Shown: positions 35,301-46,300 of the stretch, piece by piece
Layout of the letters: each line of letters opens with the position of its first letter
Position numbering within the stretch: position 1 is the stretch's first letter
Origin: Xanthostigma xanthostigma
Taxonomy: Eukaryota; Arthropoda; Insecta; Raphidioptera; Raphidiidae
Assembly: GCA_963575645.1 (NCBI GenBank)
Contig: OY754468.1
Span: forward strand, 52,959,665-53,023,664
DNA: 64,000 nucleotides
Direction: 5' to 3'
Program-made: the position numbers and the translations under genes
The notes under the pieces: generated by a model
Database searches by the model: none
The model's input: the letters and a program-made list of their open reading frames with translations, nothing else
What the model was told of the DNA's origin: nothing

Positions 35301-38300
35301 TAAAATATTTAAAAAAATCACGTGACTGCAAACGCACTAAAATTGTTTTTGACAGTTGTGACGTCATAATGGTAAAATGTATATACGCAGTATACTATCA
35401 ATGGCTTCTACATGTGTATTGACTAAAACATTATGACGTCACATTATGTTCGGGAAATGTCGGCGCGTTCTCGGAACTGGGTACAAAAATTTATTTTTAA
35501 TTTGATATAACTTTTGAATTATAACGAAAATAAAAAAAAAGAAAAATAGTTTTGTTATAAAACTTATATACGATCTTTCCATTTATGACAAAAAAAATTT
35601 CATTCAAAAGCCCAATTAGTTAGCTTACCTAATAAAATTACTAAGCGGCAAGCTGTTTCTAGTCTTATGTCATTTGCATCCAAAAGCATTTGCTCTATCA
35701 CGTTCATTTCTTTGGAAATTGAATCCAATAAATTTACATCTTTATTTAGTCGAACTTGATGATCCAATTCCAAGAATATGCTTTCTAAAAAGTTAAAATG
35801 CACGACATTAATTTATGCGGACATCTTCTATAAATGCGAAATCTTTCTTTACGAGTATTTCTAAAGTAATTTAATTTTGTTTTTAATTATCTATTAATGA
35901 ATTGATTAACTTATTCAATTAATAATGTATAAAAAACAGCGCCGGGCAAATACGGCTATTTTTCTATAAGAAAGACCGCTGCAGCATAATATGTCTATCT
36001 TTACTCGGCAATCCACAAATCGGGGCGAATCCGGAGTGGGTCGCTAGACTATTACATAATTACAATTGTTCGCACATACCCAATATTCGCCATGCATTTT
36101 TACGGATTTTGTCGGCTATATTTTCAGATAAAATACAATCCAATAACAAATTAATTATTTGACTGCCGCCCTGTTCGCATCCCAGAGCCAGATTTACTAC
36201 TAAATCCTACAAAAGTCAAAATGAATTAATCTACACACTAAATAAAACGTCCAAGAAACGATACACGTACCATCATTGCATCTTTCGAATCGAAATGTCG
36301 CGCCCAATCAGACGTCAGTTCGGCTATAAGCGGTATCATAGTTATATCAACTGGAAGAGCAAAAAGATAGCTTTATGTCCTGGATTTATTTTTCGTAACA
36401 AAATGCTACCGATTTATAACTAAAAACTATACAAACCTGTCTGTTCGATGTCGGTTGTCAAAGCTTTCCGTAGTGTCGGAGATAAAGACGCCAGCTGAAG
36501 TAAATATGGAATTACATTTTTTCTTGCTACTTTCAAATCGGAGTCTTTTTTGGACTGCAATGCACTTTTCTGTAAAAATACACACCGACTTTCAAACATA
36601 ACACAGTACCGCACCTAATTTTTTACGGTTCCGTACCTCAAACAGAATAAGAATCACTCGTTTGTCTGTCCGTATGTCTGTCATGGTCCAATAAAGAAAT
36701 CTGACACGGTTACAAAGTTTATTTATTCAACTCATGCGCGTTATTCATGTTTTATCATGCCTAAAAACCGAACCCTAAATAGCCATTTACCGACTGGTGA
36801 CAATTACTTCTCATAACTCAATGAAGATTGCAACTAGCTCGGCCATTGTGGAGTAATGAAAATAAACGTAACTATTTTCTGAGTCGTAACGAAATAGTAG
36901 GTAACAACAACTCCCTGTTGTTACCCATTGAGGCTAAAATTGAGAGGCCGAATGTTTTCGACATGGAGTTTATTCATAACCGGCTAACCTCAAACCAAAA
37001 CATTGAATCGTGCTGTTTGGTGCTGTTAGTATTGACAGTTTTTTTTATAAAGAAATAAATAGATATTTACAACATCTCATTATAATTAAAACATGAATAA
37101 CGCGCAATTGTTGAATAAAATTATGGGCGCAACTTGTAGGCTAAGTCATGACCTGTCAGCGCGATGAATGACTTAGACTACTAGTTACGCCAATAACTAT
37201 TATAGGCAGAACCTAAAAAACGGAAGAAGGGGGCAATATTTGACACAAAAAAAGTACCTTAAACAAATGAATAAGCGCATTGCGAATGTCAATGAAATGG
37301 CCGGAAGCCAGATGACCGAGAATACCGACCACAGACGAAAGGTGTTGCATTCTTTCTTCTTTGGACGGCGACCATCGCAGCTGATGGATGTAATCTTTCA
37401 ATCCACAAGACAAAACGCGCGTTATCACTGTATCGGGAAAACAGCTTCCTATGTGCGCCACCACCCAATCAAAATGCGGCGAGTGTTTAACTGATGAATC
37501 TACAATTACTGAAAATTATTATGGATCACAGTTTGCAGTGTCGGATTTCTCAAATTTATCTTGTGCGTGCGCGGCAGATTTTTTTTTGACCACTTTGACC
37601 ACCCAACCATAGATGGCAGCGCCGTGCCGATTGAACGCGTGCATTAAATCGAGCGTCGTTTGTTGATTGTACTCTATCCTATTCTTTCTCAAGTTATCTG
37701 CATCTATCATGTCGATTTCTCGTTTCGTCGCTTCGCTAACTAATAGAGGTTAAGAATTGTTCAATCAATGAAATCTTTTCAATTATCTAATCCGACACTG
37801 ACTGTACGGAAGTATATTTATTAAGGCTAGTTATAGAGAATATTGTCCGATCGTGTATTTTTGCAAAATGTACAAAATATGATTAAAACTTGCGCAGTTA
37901 AAAAATGTAATTTACTAAACTTACCGAGTAAAGCACTGATACACGCTTCCGATTCCGAGTCCATTAAGCACGATAAGCATAAAGTTGTAATGTCTATCAA
38001 GGTTCTCGTTGCTCTGCATCCAATCCACAGCTGCATTTTTTCACTAAGACCTATACAAATAATATTAATTCTTGAACAGATAACGTTTTTAAGTGCTCAG
38101 CTAGGTTTTTGTTTCTTGTGACCAATGAAGAAATCGGGGGGCTCTCAAACAAAGAAAATATATATTTTTCATCGATTAACAAAACGTTGAAAAGAAAAAA
38201 TTAATTTTTCTTTTTGGTTTTTTGAGAGCCCTGCGATATTGAGTCCCTAAGCGTGCGGATTTCTAACATTCCTGTGGTGAATCGTCGCAATATGCAATCA

Positions 38301-38929
38301 CTACCAACTCCTCTTTATTTTACTGCATCGTACACGACAGAGAACAGACAGGCGTGCTGCGTGACGAGTTATTAAGCTGCTTAAGTTGTGATTGTAATAC
38401 ATAAAATATTATTATTCACCTGCGTCGACCGGTATATGAGCGCGCCCCGCGTACTGCATCGACAATTTACCGAGAAGCTGTAGCGACCAAGTGCTAACGA
38501 TAGGTGCCCAGGCTTCCGGATTACTAGATATGCAATTGCACAAAGCGGTGTGAACTTCCATCACGCATTCATCTTGCACAGCCGCCTCGCTCAATTCTAT
38601 GTTCTCACCAGTCGCTATTTCTTTCTGTTTAAAAATGTTACATGCATATTTTAATATTACGTGATAATTCTAAACGCAAATGAACATATTCTCACCTCAA
38701 CTTGAGTTAAATACGTCTTAACAGCCATATCGAACAGGGTACAAAAATAATCGAGCACGGCATCTCGTGCTGCCGGCATCGTTTTAAGCAATGATAGGGC
38801 ATTTTTTGTTATTTCGAGTAAATTAACAGTGCCGGGATTTGAAATTCCGGTTATAAAAGCGTTCAAGTCTTTTACTACACTCGTATCTTTTGCCACATTT
38901 GCCATTGTACTTTTCATTATTAATAACAC
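29348..38929 (-). CDS. IntS5: Integrator complex subunit 5
   Basis: Fifteen exons close in frame and encode up to 1062 residues (human INTS5: 1019): 38929-38696, 38624-38420, 38050-37925, 37499-37258, 36569-36437, 36350-36271, 36206-36080, 35784-35629, 35137-34780, 33199-33152, 33085-32775, 32667-32459, 31744-31409, 30557-30228, 29641-29348. Diagnostic blocks: [123 protein letters not shown] and [13 protein letters not shown]. It is a helical-repeat subunit of the Integrator, which cleaves snRNA 3' ends and attenuates paused Pol II in the nucleus. The first ATG (38929) was taken; in-frame ATGs at 38917 and 38905 are alternatives. The middle (residues ~430-570) is divergent. It shares its 5' flank with nardilysin. 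Confidence 0.95.
29743..30213 (+). mobile_element. MITE family D, copy D2
   Basis: Close copy of D1, including the 5' hairpin and the inner inverted ends. It fills most of the last INTS5 intron; its edge is ~12 bases from the INTS5 donor at 30227 (minus strand). Confidence 0.75.
30640..31368. mobile_element. Retroelement fragment
   Basis: Starts ACTAGCGGCCCTGTACGTGC and TTCGCTACGTA, a typical 5' edge of insect RTE-type fragments, contains CCGATTTTGTGCAAACTTC, and ends in short TATAGAT repeats. No usable coding frame. It lies in an INTS5 intron, ~40 bases from the donor of the exon at 31409. Confidence 0.5.
33489..33622. repeat. Short foldback repeat
   Basis: AAGCATATTTGCAACTG TTTTCCACA at 33489 pairs with the complementary arm ending at 33622; arms are ~53 bases with a ~27-base loop. 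It lies in an INTS5 intron near copy A6. Confidence 0.75.
33691..33887 (+). mobile_element. Helentron-like family A, copy A6 (197 bp)
   Basis: Shortest plus-oriented copy. Its 3' stem is perfectly paired (GTCTGTAAA with TTTACAGAC), with T where most copies have C. Confidence 0.8.
34119..34693 (-). mobile_element. Helentron-like family A, copy A7 (575 bp)
   Basis: Minus-oriented, near-identical in its interior to A4. It lies in the INTS5 intron ~87 bases after the donor of the exon ending at 34780; the INTS5 frame appears to run on into it, but a phase-matched donor (AAG|GTGGGC) ends the exon before. Confidence 0.8.
35168..35613. mobile_element. MITE family C, copy C3
   Basis: Flanked by AATT at 35164-35167 and 35614-35617. 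It fills 446 of the 491 bases of its INTS5 intron, 11-14 bases from the donor. Confidence 0.8.
36719..37200 (-). mobile_element. MITE family D, copy D3
   Basis: Reverse-oriented relative to D1 and D2, ending with the terminal hairpin sequence TTACGCCAATAACTAT at 37200, ~57 bases from the donor of the INTS5 exon ending at 37258. Confidence 0.75.
37536..37800. mobile_element. hAT-like MITE with an open frame (265 bp)
   Basis: Ends CAGTGTCGGATT and AATCCGACACTG (exact 12-base inversion); 8-base flanks ACAGTTTG and ACTGTACG agree at 5 positions. The minus strand has an open frame of >60 codons with protein-like content ([38 protein letters not shown]). It is not an INTS5 exon: flanking exons join directly in phase and match the family without it. 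Confidence 0.65.
38132..38236. repeat. Short foldback repeat
   Basis: AATCGGGGGGCTCTCAAAC at the left pairs with GTTTTTTGAGAGCCCTGCGAT at the right across an AT-rich centre. It lies in the second INTS5 intron. Confidence 0.55.
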
Positions 38930-40361
38930 ATTACTTAACCTTAATTTATCAGGTTTCTATTTATAGATAAAGTGCCTTACAGCCTAATTTTCACTGTATC
39001 ATTTATTTCACTTGTACATTTAGCAAAAGTATTGCAAATATATTATTTTTTTCAATAATTTGTTTATATGAATTAGACATGACACGAAATGTCAAATTTT
39101 TTATAGGTTATAACGCCGCGAGACAAAATTGAGAAGTTCCAAAAATGTTTATGCTACGGTCAGACGCGCGCCACGCAGCCTGGCAAGCAGCCCGGCAAGC
39201 GGCCCGGCATGCAAGCCCGGCGCGAGCGGCGGGCCAAGCAAGCTATTCACACGCACTGGGGCACGCCAGTTAGTGCTAGCAAAGTAAATATGGCGGGAAA
39301 TGTAGAACTTGATTGCTTGACCAGTCCGACATATTTGTTGTATTTGTAATCTATTGTTATGTAATCGTCCGCACAAATTAAGTTAATTCAGGTCGTCCTT
39401 TTGCCACAAAGTCATACGCAATACTGCCCGATGCGTGCGTGTAAACAGGTACACGAGCGCAAGCACATTCAACATTCAATTCACTTTGAACTTTGTCGAA
39501 AAACCGACACTTTCCCGGTTGGCGGCAAGCACGTGCACGAACAGGCAAGCAAGCCGTTTACACGCTTGTGCTCGTGTTCGTGCCCGTTGAATGTTGCTTT
39601 GAACGCGAGCGTGTAAACGCACCATTACGGGTCCACCTAATACTTTAGTTCATTTTTTTACACTAGTTACAAAATAGGTAGCAGCACAAGCACATTACTT
39701 AATTACATGACACATGATATGAAAATTCCTAACCTAATTAAATGCATAATATTTAAGTTTTCTATGGTTTTCTTTAATCATTTTAATACAAATTAAATAA
39801 TTAGGAATAATTAAGAATGCCTGCCATTTTTTTTAGTGAATTGCATAGTCGAATTATATTGAAATTTTAAGTTTATTTAATCAATATTATCAAGTGGTAA
39901 AGGTGAGAATTAAGTCTTGATAGTAATTAGTAATTACCTAAGTATAGCTTAAATTTTAATATAATAAAAGCAATGAAAATTATAACTTTTATGTTAAGCT
40001 CGGTAAGCTTACCGTTAACCTATCAATTATCATAATAACTTGTCAGTTCGAATACTGGATGAGGCCTAAAGTCAGGCAAAAGAAAATGAGAACATATTTT
40101 GTAAATTGAACCATTACTTTTCTCATGTTAATAATTATTGTAATACGGTAAAATAAAAAGAATTAACACACAGAATGCTTTTTTAAAAAATAATTTAAAT
40201 AACACTAAAAGATGCAGATATGTTTTCACAGATATGTTGTTTTAATAATATATACCTACTATAATTTATCATTTTAGCAATTGTTACTACCGAATTTTAA
40301 AAAACATACCTTCAAAACGATAAAAAATAGTTCCATTAATGTTATTAAAAAAATTCACACA
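38930..40361. promoter_or_regulatory. Shared 5' flank of INTS5 and nardilysin
   Basis: The two genes are head to head with 1432 bases between start codons. The INTS5-proximal part has a GC-rich patch at 39160-39270 built on GCCCGGCA/AAGC units. At 39420-39620 an imperfect inverted repeat pairs GTGCGTGTAAACAGG and ACACGAGCGCAAGCAC with CGTTTACACGCTTGTG and CGAGCGTGTAAACGC, resembling a GC-rich hAT-type MITE. The rest is AT-rich. Core promoter elements could not be placed. Confidence 0.45.
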
Positions 40362-43300
40362 ATGAGTTCCAATAGTAAAATTGATGTTTTAGAGACTCCA
40401 GTAAAAAGCAAAAATGACAAAAAATTGTATCGGTAAGATTATTGCAATTTAAAACGTGTAATTTTAAATGATATAAAAACATAATTTTTTTTTAGAGTTA
40501 TCCGGTTGGAAAATGGTCTTACGGCTTGTTTAATATCAGACGTTGAACACATTAATGATATAGACTTGCTCGGTAATGATAGCAATGGAGATAAATCAAA
40601 AGATATTTCTTCATCCGAGGAAGAAAGTGACGAAGACAATTCGATGGATACTTTGCCAATAGAAGATTCGAATAGCGACGATGGCTCGAGAAAAAATGTG
40701 CGAAAAACTGAAGAAAAATTGGTTTGTAATTTAATTTATATCATCGACAAAAAGTTACAATAATTGTAACCGTATTGTCTAATTTTTAAATTACATTTTT
40801 GTTTATAAGGCAGCCGGCAGCCTATCCATTCGTGTGGGAAGTTTCAACGACCCAAAATCTATTCCCGGTATGGCGCATTTTTTAGAGCATATGGTATTTA
40901 TGGGTAGTGAAAAATATCCTCAAGAAAACGATTTCGATTCATTTGTTAAGGTATTTGCGTTTAATCACTGCAATTTTAGTTTGGACCGTTCAGTCTCGAA
41001 TATTATTATTATTATCTCGGCTGTCTAGCGCGTATAATTCATAATCTCTGTCCTTCATAGAAACGAGGAGGCTCCGATAACGCATCTACGGATTGCGAAA
41101 CCACAACATTTTATTTTGAATGTCAGGAGGGTTATTTCGAGGAAACTCTCGACAAGTTTGCTCAGTTTTTCGTTTCGCCTCTATTAAAACGTGACTCAAT
41201 GCAACGAGAAAGAGAAGCGATTGAATCCGGTAATAACATCAAACGTAATCTGCCCGATGCCGGTCTTCCACTGATTAATTATTACTATTAATTTAAATAT
41301 TTAGAATTTCAGATGGCTTTGCCAAGCGACTCTGAACGTCGTGAACAGTTGCTATTGAGTTTAGCGTATCCCGATCATCCAGTGAATACGTTCACGTGGG
41401 GCAATTTAGTAACTTTAAAAGATAACGTAACCGACGATCAATTGCACAAAGAAGTTCATTTGTTCCGCAAACGCCATTATTCAGCTCATAGAATGACGCT
41501 AGCTCTGCAGGTTCGTTATGCATTGTAAAAATTAGAGATGCCACGAATATTCGGCTACTATTCGGTATTCGGCCTATTCGGCTACTTTTTTTAATATTCG
41601 GTATTCGGCCGAATGTTGCGTACTATTCGGCCGAATACCGAATATCAAATCATGGGGAAAAACGCACATATTACTCAAAAATATGCGATTTTTTTCTTAA
41701 ATAGTATTATTTTGTAAAGCTTTTAGTGACCAAACAGTGATATTTTTTAGTAATAAGGACTATTAATAACACAATTTGATGTAACAATGAACAAATAATG
41801 CGTGTCGTGACACGGTCTAGTTGCGCAAATGAAACAAATACGCCCGCAGCGTTGCTACCGCACGCTCCGTAATGGGACAAGTCGTAACCTGTCACCCGCG
41901 AAATGTACAAATAATTAGCCGAACATTCGGCCGCCGACTATTCGGCGCTTCGGCCGAGAACATGGCCGAATATTCGGTATTCGGCAAAATCACTATTCGT
42001 GGCATCACTAGTAAAAATGAGACACAGACAATTGTTTTTAGTTTTTAACAGCGGAAAAATCTGTTAAAAAACGTAAACAAAACATGTTTTTAAAAGTTGA
42101 TACTGCGAATTATATTTGTGTTTTTGTAGGCGCGTTTACCGATGGAAAAACTTGAGAAATTTGTAATAGACAACTTTTCTTCGATTCCAAGTAACAATTT
42201 AGCAGTTTTTGATTCTGGCCCCCCAGCGACAGAAGTTTTCGACACTCGAACTTTTAATCGTTTATATTATATTAAGCCTGTGATGGATATTTGTAAGGTA
42301 ATTTAGAATGTTATTTAACTTTTGGCAGCGCGACAAGACATAATGTAAACGAATAAAGTTTATATTGTTTAATATTTTTAGATACATTTAATATGGTCAC
42401 TGCCTTCTTTATTAGATAAATATAAGAGCAAACCACATCAGTATGTGTCTTGGCTTCTGGGCCACGAAGGAAAAGGCTCTTTGTTGTCTTATCTGCGAAA
42501 AAAGTATGTAATATTTTTTCTGTCAGCCACTTTCTCACAAAACGCAATTCTAAATATATTAACTCATACAGTTAAGAAACGGTCCGATAGTGTGTTTATA
42601 TCTTTTTGCACTACCCCTTATAAAATAGCTGCTTTTCATCCCTGTTTAGTGATAGTAAAAAGTTCTCTTGTCGCATTTGTACGAAAAGTAAAACAAAAGA
42701 AATGCGAAACGTACTCGTACTCCATATTAAATGTACGAAAATCTAACGCAGCCTACGATTGGAAATACACCTGCTCGAATTGAACTGTCAAAAATTTTGG
42801 AAACCGTGTGAAAATCAGCTGTTTTGTAGGGGACACGTGCAAAAAATACAATTTGTATCTCACCAGAAACACAACCTACTATTTTCAGGGTCTGGGCGCT
42901 AAGCATTATGACTGGAAATAATGAAACGGGTATTGAACACAATTCAATGTACGCCTTGTTTACTGTAACAATCGTTTTAACAAAAAAAGGTTTGGAAAAT
43001 TTAGCAGAGGTAAATGACAAGAAAACAGCAAACATAGTTTGTAACTGATTCAATACGATCTACCTTGTTTTTCCAGGTGATTTGTGCTGTATTTTCGTAT
43101 ATTAAGTTGATACGCGATGCGGGGCCTCAAGAGCACATATTTAAGGAAATTCAGTCGATCAGTAATACGGCTTTTAATTTCCAAGAAGAGCAGTCGGCTG
43201 CCGATTATGTCGAGGACTTGAGCGAGTCGATGCATTATTACCCCCCGAAAGATTACATAACCGGTTCCGAATTATATTTCGAGTACGATCCCGAGGTAAT

Positions 43301-46300
43301 AATATTGGCCTTTGAATTTTTATAAATTGCGTTTTAATCTACAAAAATAATTATCTCAAACTCAATGCACATAAATATTGGTTTGTCTTTTTTAGAGCAT
43401 TGAAACAGTTACGAATCATTTGAAAGAAACCAACTGTTGTATTATGGTCGAATCTTCCGAAAATCCCAAAAACATCGTTTACGATAAAACGGAAAAATGG
43501 TTTAAAACTAAATATAGTGATAAAGGTATGTTACGTTCGTTTGTTTTGCGTCTTTCCAAAATACCGAACCGTCGGTTCGGGCCAAAATTGGAAGCATTAA
43601 TTGTTTTTATCGTACGAAATATGCATGACGAGTTGGCAGCTTTGTAAGCGTTTCTGTTTTGTTTCAATAGCTATACCCGAAGAATGGATCGCAATGTGGA
43701 AGAATGTCGACGTATATCCCGATATAGCCTTACCAAAGCCGAATGTTTTCATCGCAACGAAGTTTAATATAATTGATCATGGATTTGTATCTCGATATCC
43801 AGTGAAAATATGCAATAATGATTTAATTGAACTATGGTACAGGCCGGACAGTAAATTCAAGATGCCAGTAGCTTATGTCTATTTAACTTTTATATCGCCG
43901 TACGGCGTATCTACGCCAGAAAAGTGAGTGCAAGTTCGGTAGATCTTTTCACGGCTGAAAATTTTTTGTCCGTATGCCTTAACTTCCGCCATATTTTGAC
44001 GTGATAACGTCTTATAAATTGATGGAACACCAGCTGCACGCACGAAAAAGTGTAACGTTCCGTCTGACCCTGTGCGTGCAAGTGAGAGCGCAGTATAAGC
44101 GATAGAGAAGCACGATCGGCCCAAGTTTGACAGCTACTAAAATTTAGGTTATGTATTATTAAATATGATATTCGAGCGGAATACGTTATCACGTAAAACT
44201 ATCGTCCGTAAACCGACTTTACGGACAACCAATTTTTTAGAGCACTTTTCATTGTGACAGATGAAAAGCGATTTTTGCATTGTTTGGCGAGGAACTAATT
44301 CTACGTTTTACTCTTTACAAACAAGAATCTTTACTGTCTTAAATAACTGCCTGAATCAAGTGTTCGTACAGCTCTAATAATTATTTAAACAATTTTGATT
44401 GTAGCTGTTCCATGCTCGACCTCTATGTAAATTTATTGGAACAGCAACTGGTGGAATCCGTATATCCGGCACGAATGGCCGAATATAGTTACGTCATTAT
44501 GAGATCGGAAAAAGGATTGACCGTTAAAGTAAACGGTTACGATGAGAAACTTCCCGTAAGTATAGGCCTACGTGAACGTAGAGAATGTTCTCGGTCTACT
44601 GTTTTACTTTTGACGGGCGATAATGCAGGTCGAAATGAGACGATCGGTGGTAAAACGCCCCACTAAAAGTTGTATGATAATTTTGATGCTCTTTCTCATA
44701 AATATGAATTTAAATCGTCGTTTTTCTCTCTTTTCGTGCAGTAGTTGTCAAGGTGTTTTAGCACTAATTGCCCTCTTTTGACAAACACTATCGTACCCGT
44801 TAAAAATTAAACAATAGTCTTGAATGAATATTTAAAAGGAAGATATTAAATATGTAGTCAAGTTAAGGAAGGACAACCCAAAAATTCGGCTGTCATTAGC
44901 GACGGATGCCGTTCAAAGATTCCCACCGCTTTTTTTATATATATATCAACACTCCGAGTGCAATTTTCAAGTATTCTGAGACTCACTAACATTCTGCCTT
45001 ATAAGACGGATGGGAATCATAGACAGAAAAAATTATAAAACAGTAACTATATATTTTCAAACAGAAACTTATATCAATAAACTAGTATTAAATACAACGG
45101 CTGTAGGCAACGATCAAAACGTAAAGAAAATTCTATAATAAAATACCTGACAGTCGCACCGAGCTTTGTCGCAATGTTATGTCTTTTGATCGATTTTCTT
45201 TAGTTATTTTTAAGATTAATTCTGGAAAGCTTTGCGACATTCTCGAGTACTTTAGATGTGGAAATGTTCGAAGCAGTTAAAGAAAAATTAAAAAAGTCTT
45301 ATTATAACATGTTTAGAAAGCCTAATAAACTTGCAATGTGAGTAAATAAATATGACTGTTTATGTTTTGATGCGAACATCGACGATCTGAGCACTGTTTT
45401 GGTTTAATGAATATAATTTCAGGGATATAAGGCTGTCGATCTTGACTCAGACTCATTGGACAGCCGTGAATAAATATCAAGCGGTTTCTGAAGTGAACTT
45501 TGATATGATGAAAATGTTCGGTGATTATTTCTTGAAGCGTGTGTATATACAAAGTTTAATTCAAGGCAATATCACAAAAGATACCTCACTCGTGTTAGTA
45601 AATGAAATCATCGGCATTTTAAAATGTGAACCGCTCTTGTTCAGTAACATACCTCAAGTAAGTCTATCGAATAACAAAAATTAATATAGCTGAAATAAAT
45701 ATTAAATAGTAAAACCTAATTTGCGCATATACGCTGCGCAATGAACTGTTATATTCTTATCGGGTATATCTGCCAACTCTGATTAAAATTACAGATTCGT
45801 ACCAATCAACTGCCTCTAGGAGAATATTGTTGTAGAGTTAATTCGTTTAATAAAACTGATCCGAATTCAGTGGTCATTAATTATTACCAATCTGATCGTA
45901 CGACAGTCAGGAACCTAGCTCTCGTCGAATTATTAATGGTAATTATTTTTTGACGTGATAACGTCTTATAAATTGATGAATCACCAATCTTATAAATTGA
46001 TAAAACACCGACTGCATGCACGAAAAAGTGTAATGTAACGTTCCTAACGCGTAACGTTCCGCCTGACCCTGTGCGTGCTTTTTGCTAATTTCTCGCTCAA
46101 TTTAAATCAGATCGGTTTGAAACCAGTCTTAAACGAAAGAGGAGAACATTTTACATAGATTTCGTTTAACAGAATTTGCCTAAACAGTTTTTTTATACAA
46201 ATTTATATAGAAAAATAGCTGTATAAATGCAATGTTGTCTAATGCATGGCGCGACGCGGTCGGTCGTCTTTGTTTGCCGTACATGGAAATTAGAAAATAA

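Noticed and set aside
45180..45203. Acceptor at TTTTTAAG (45211) for nardilysin exon 13
   Set aside because: Frame from that AG hits a stop; the upstream acceptor TTTCTTTAG at 45203 keeps the frame and family similarity.
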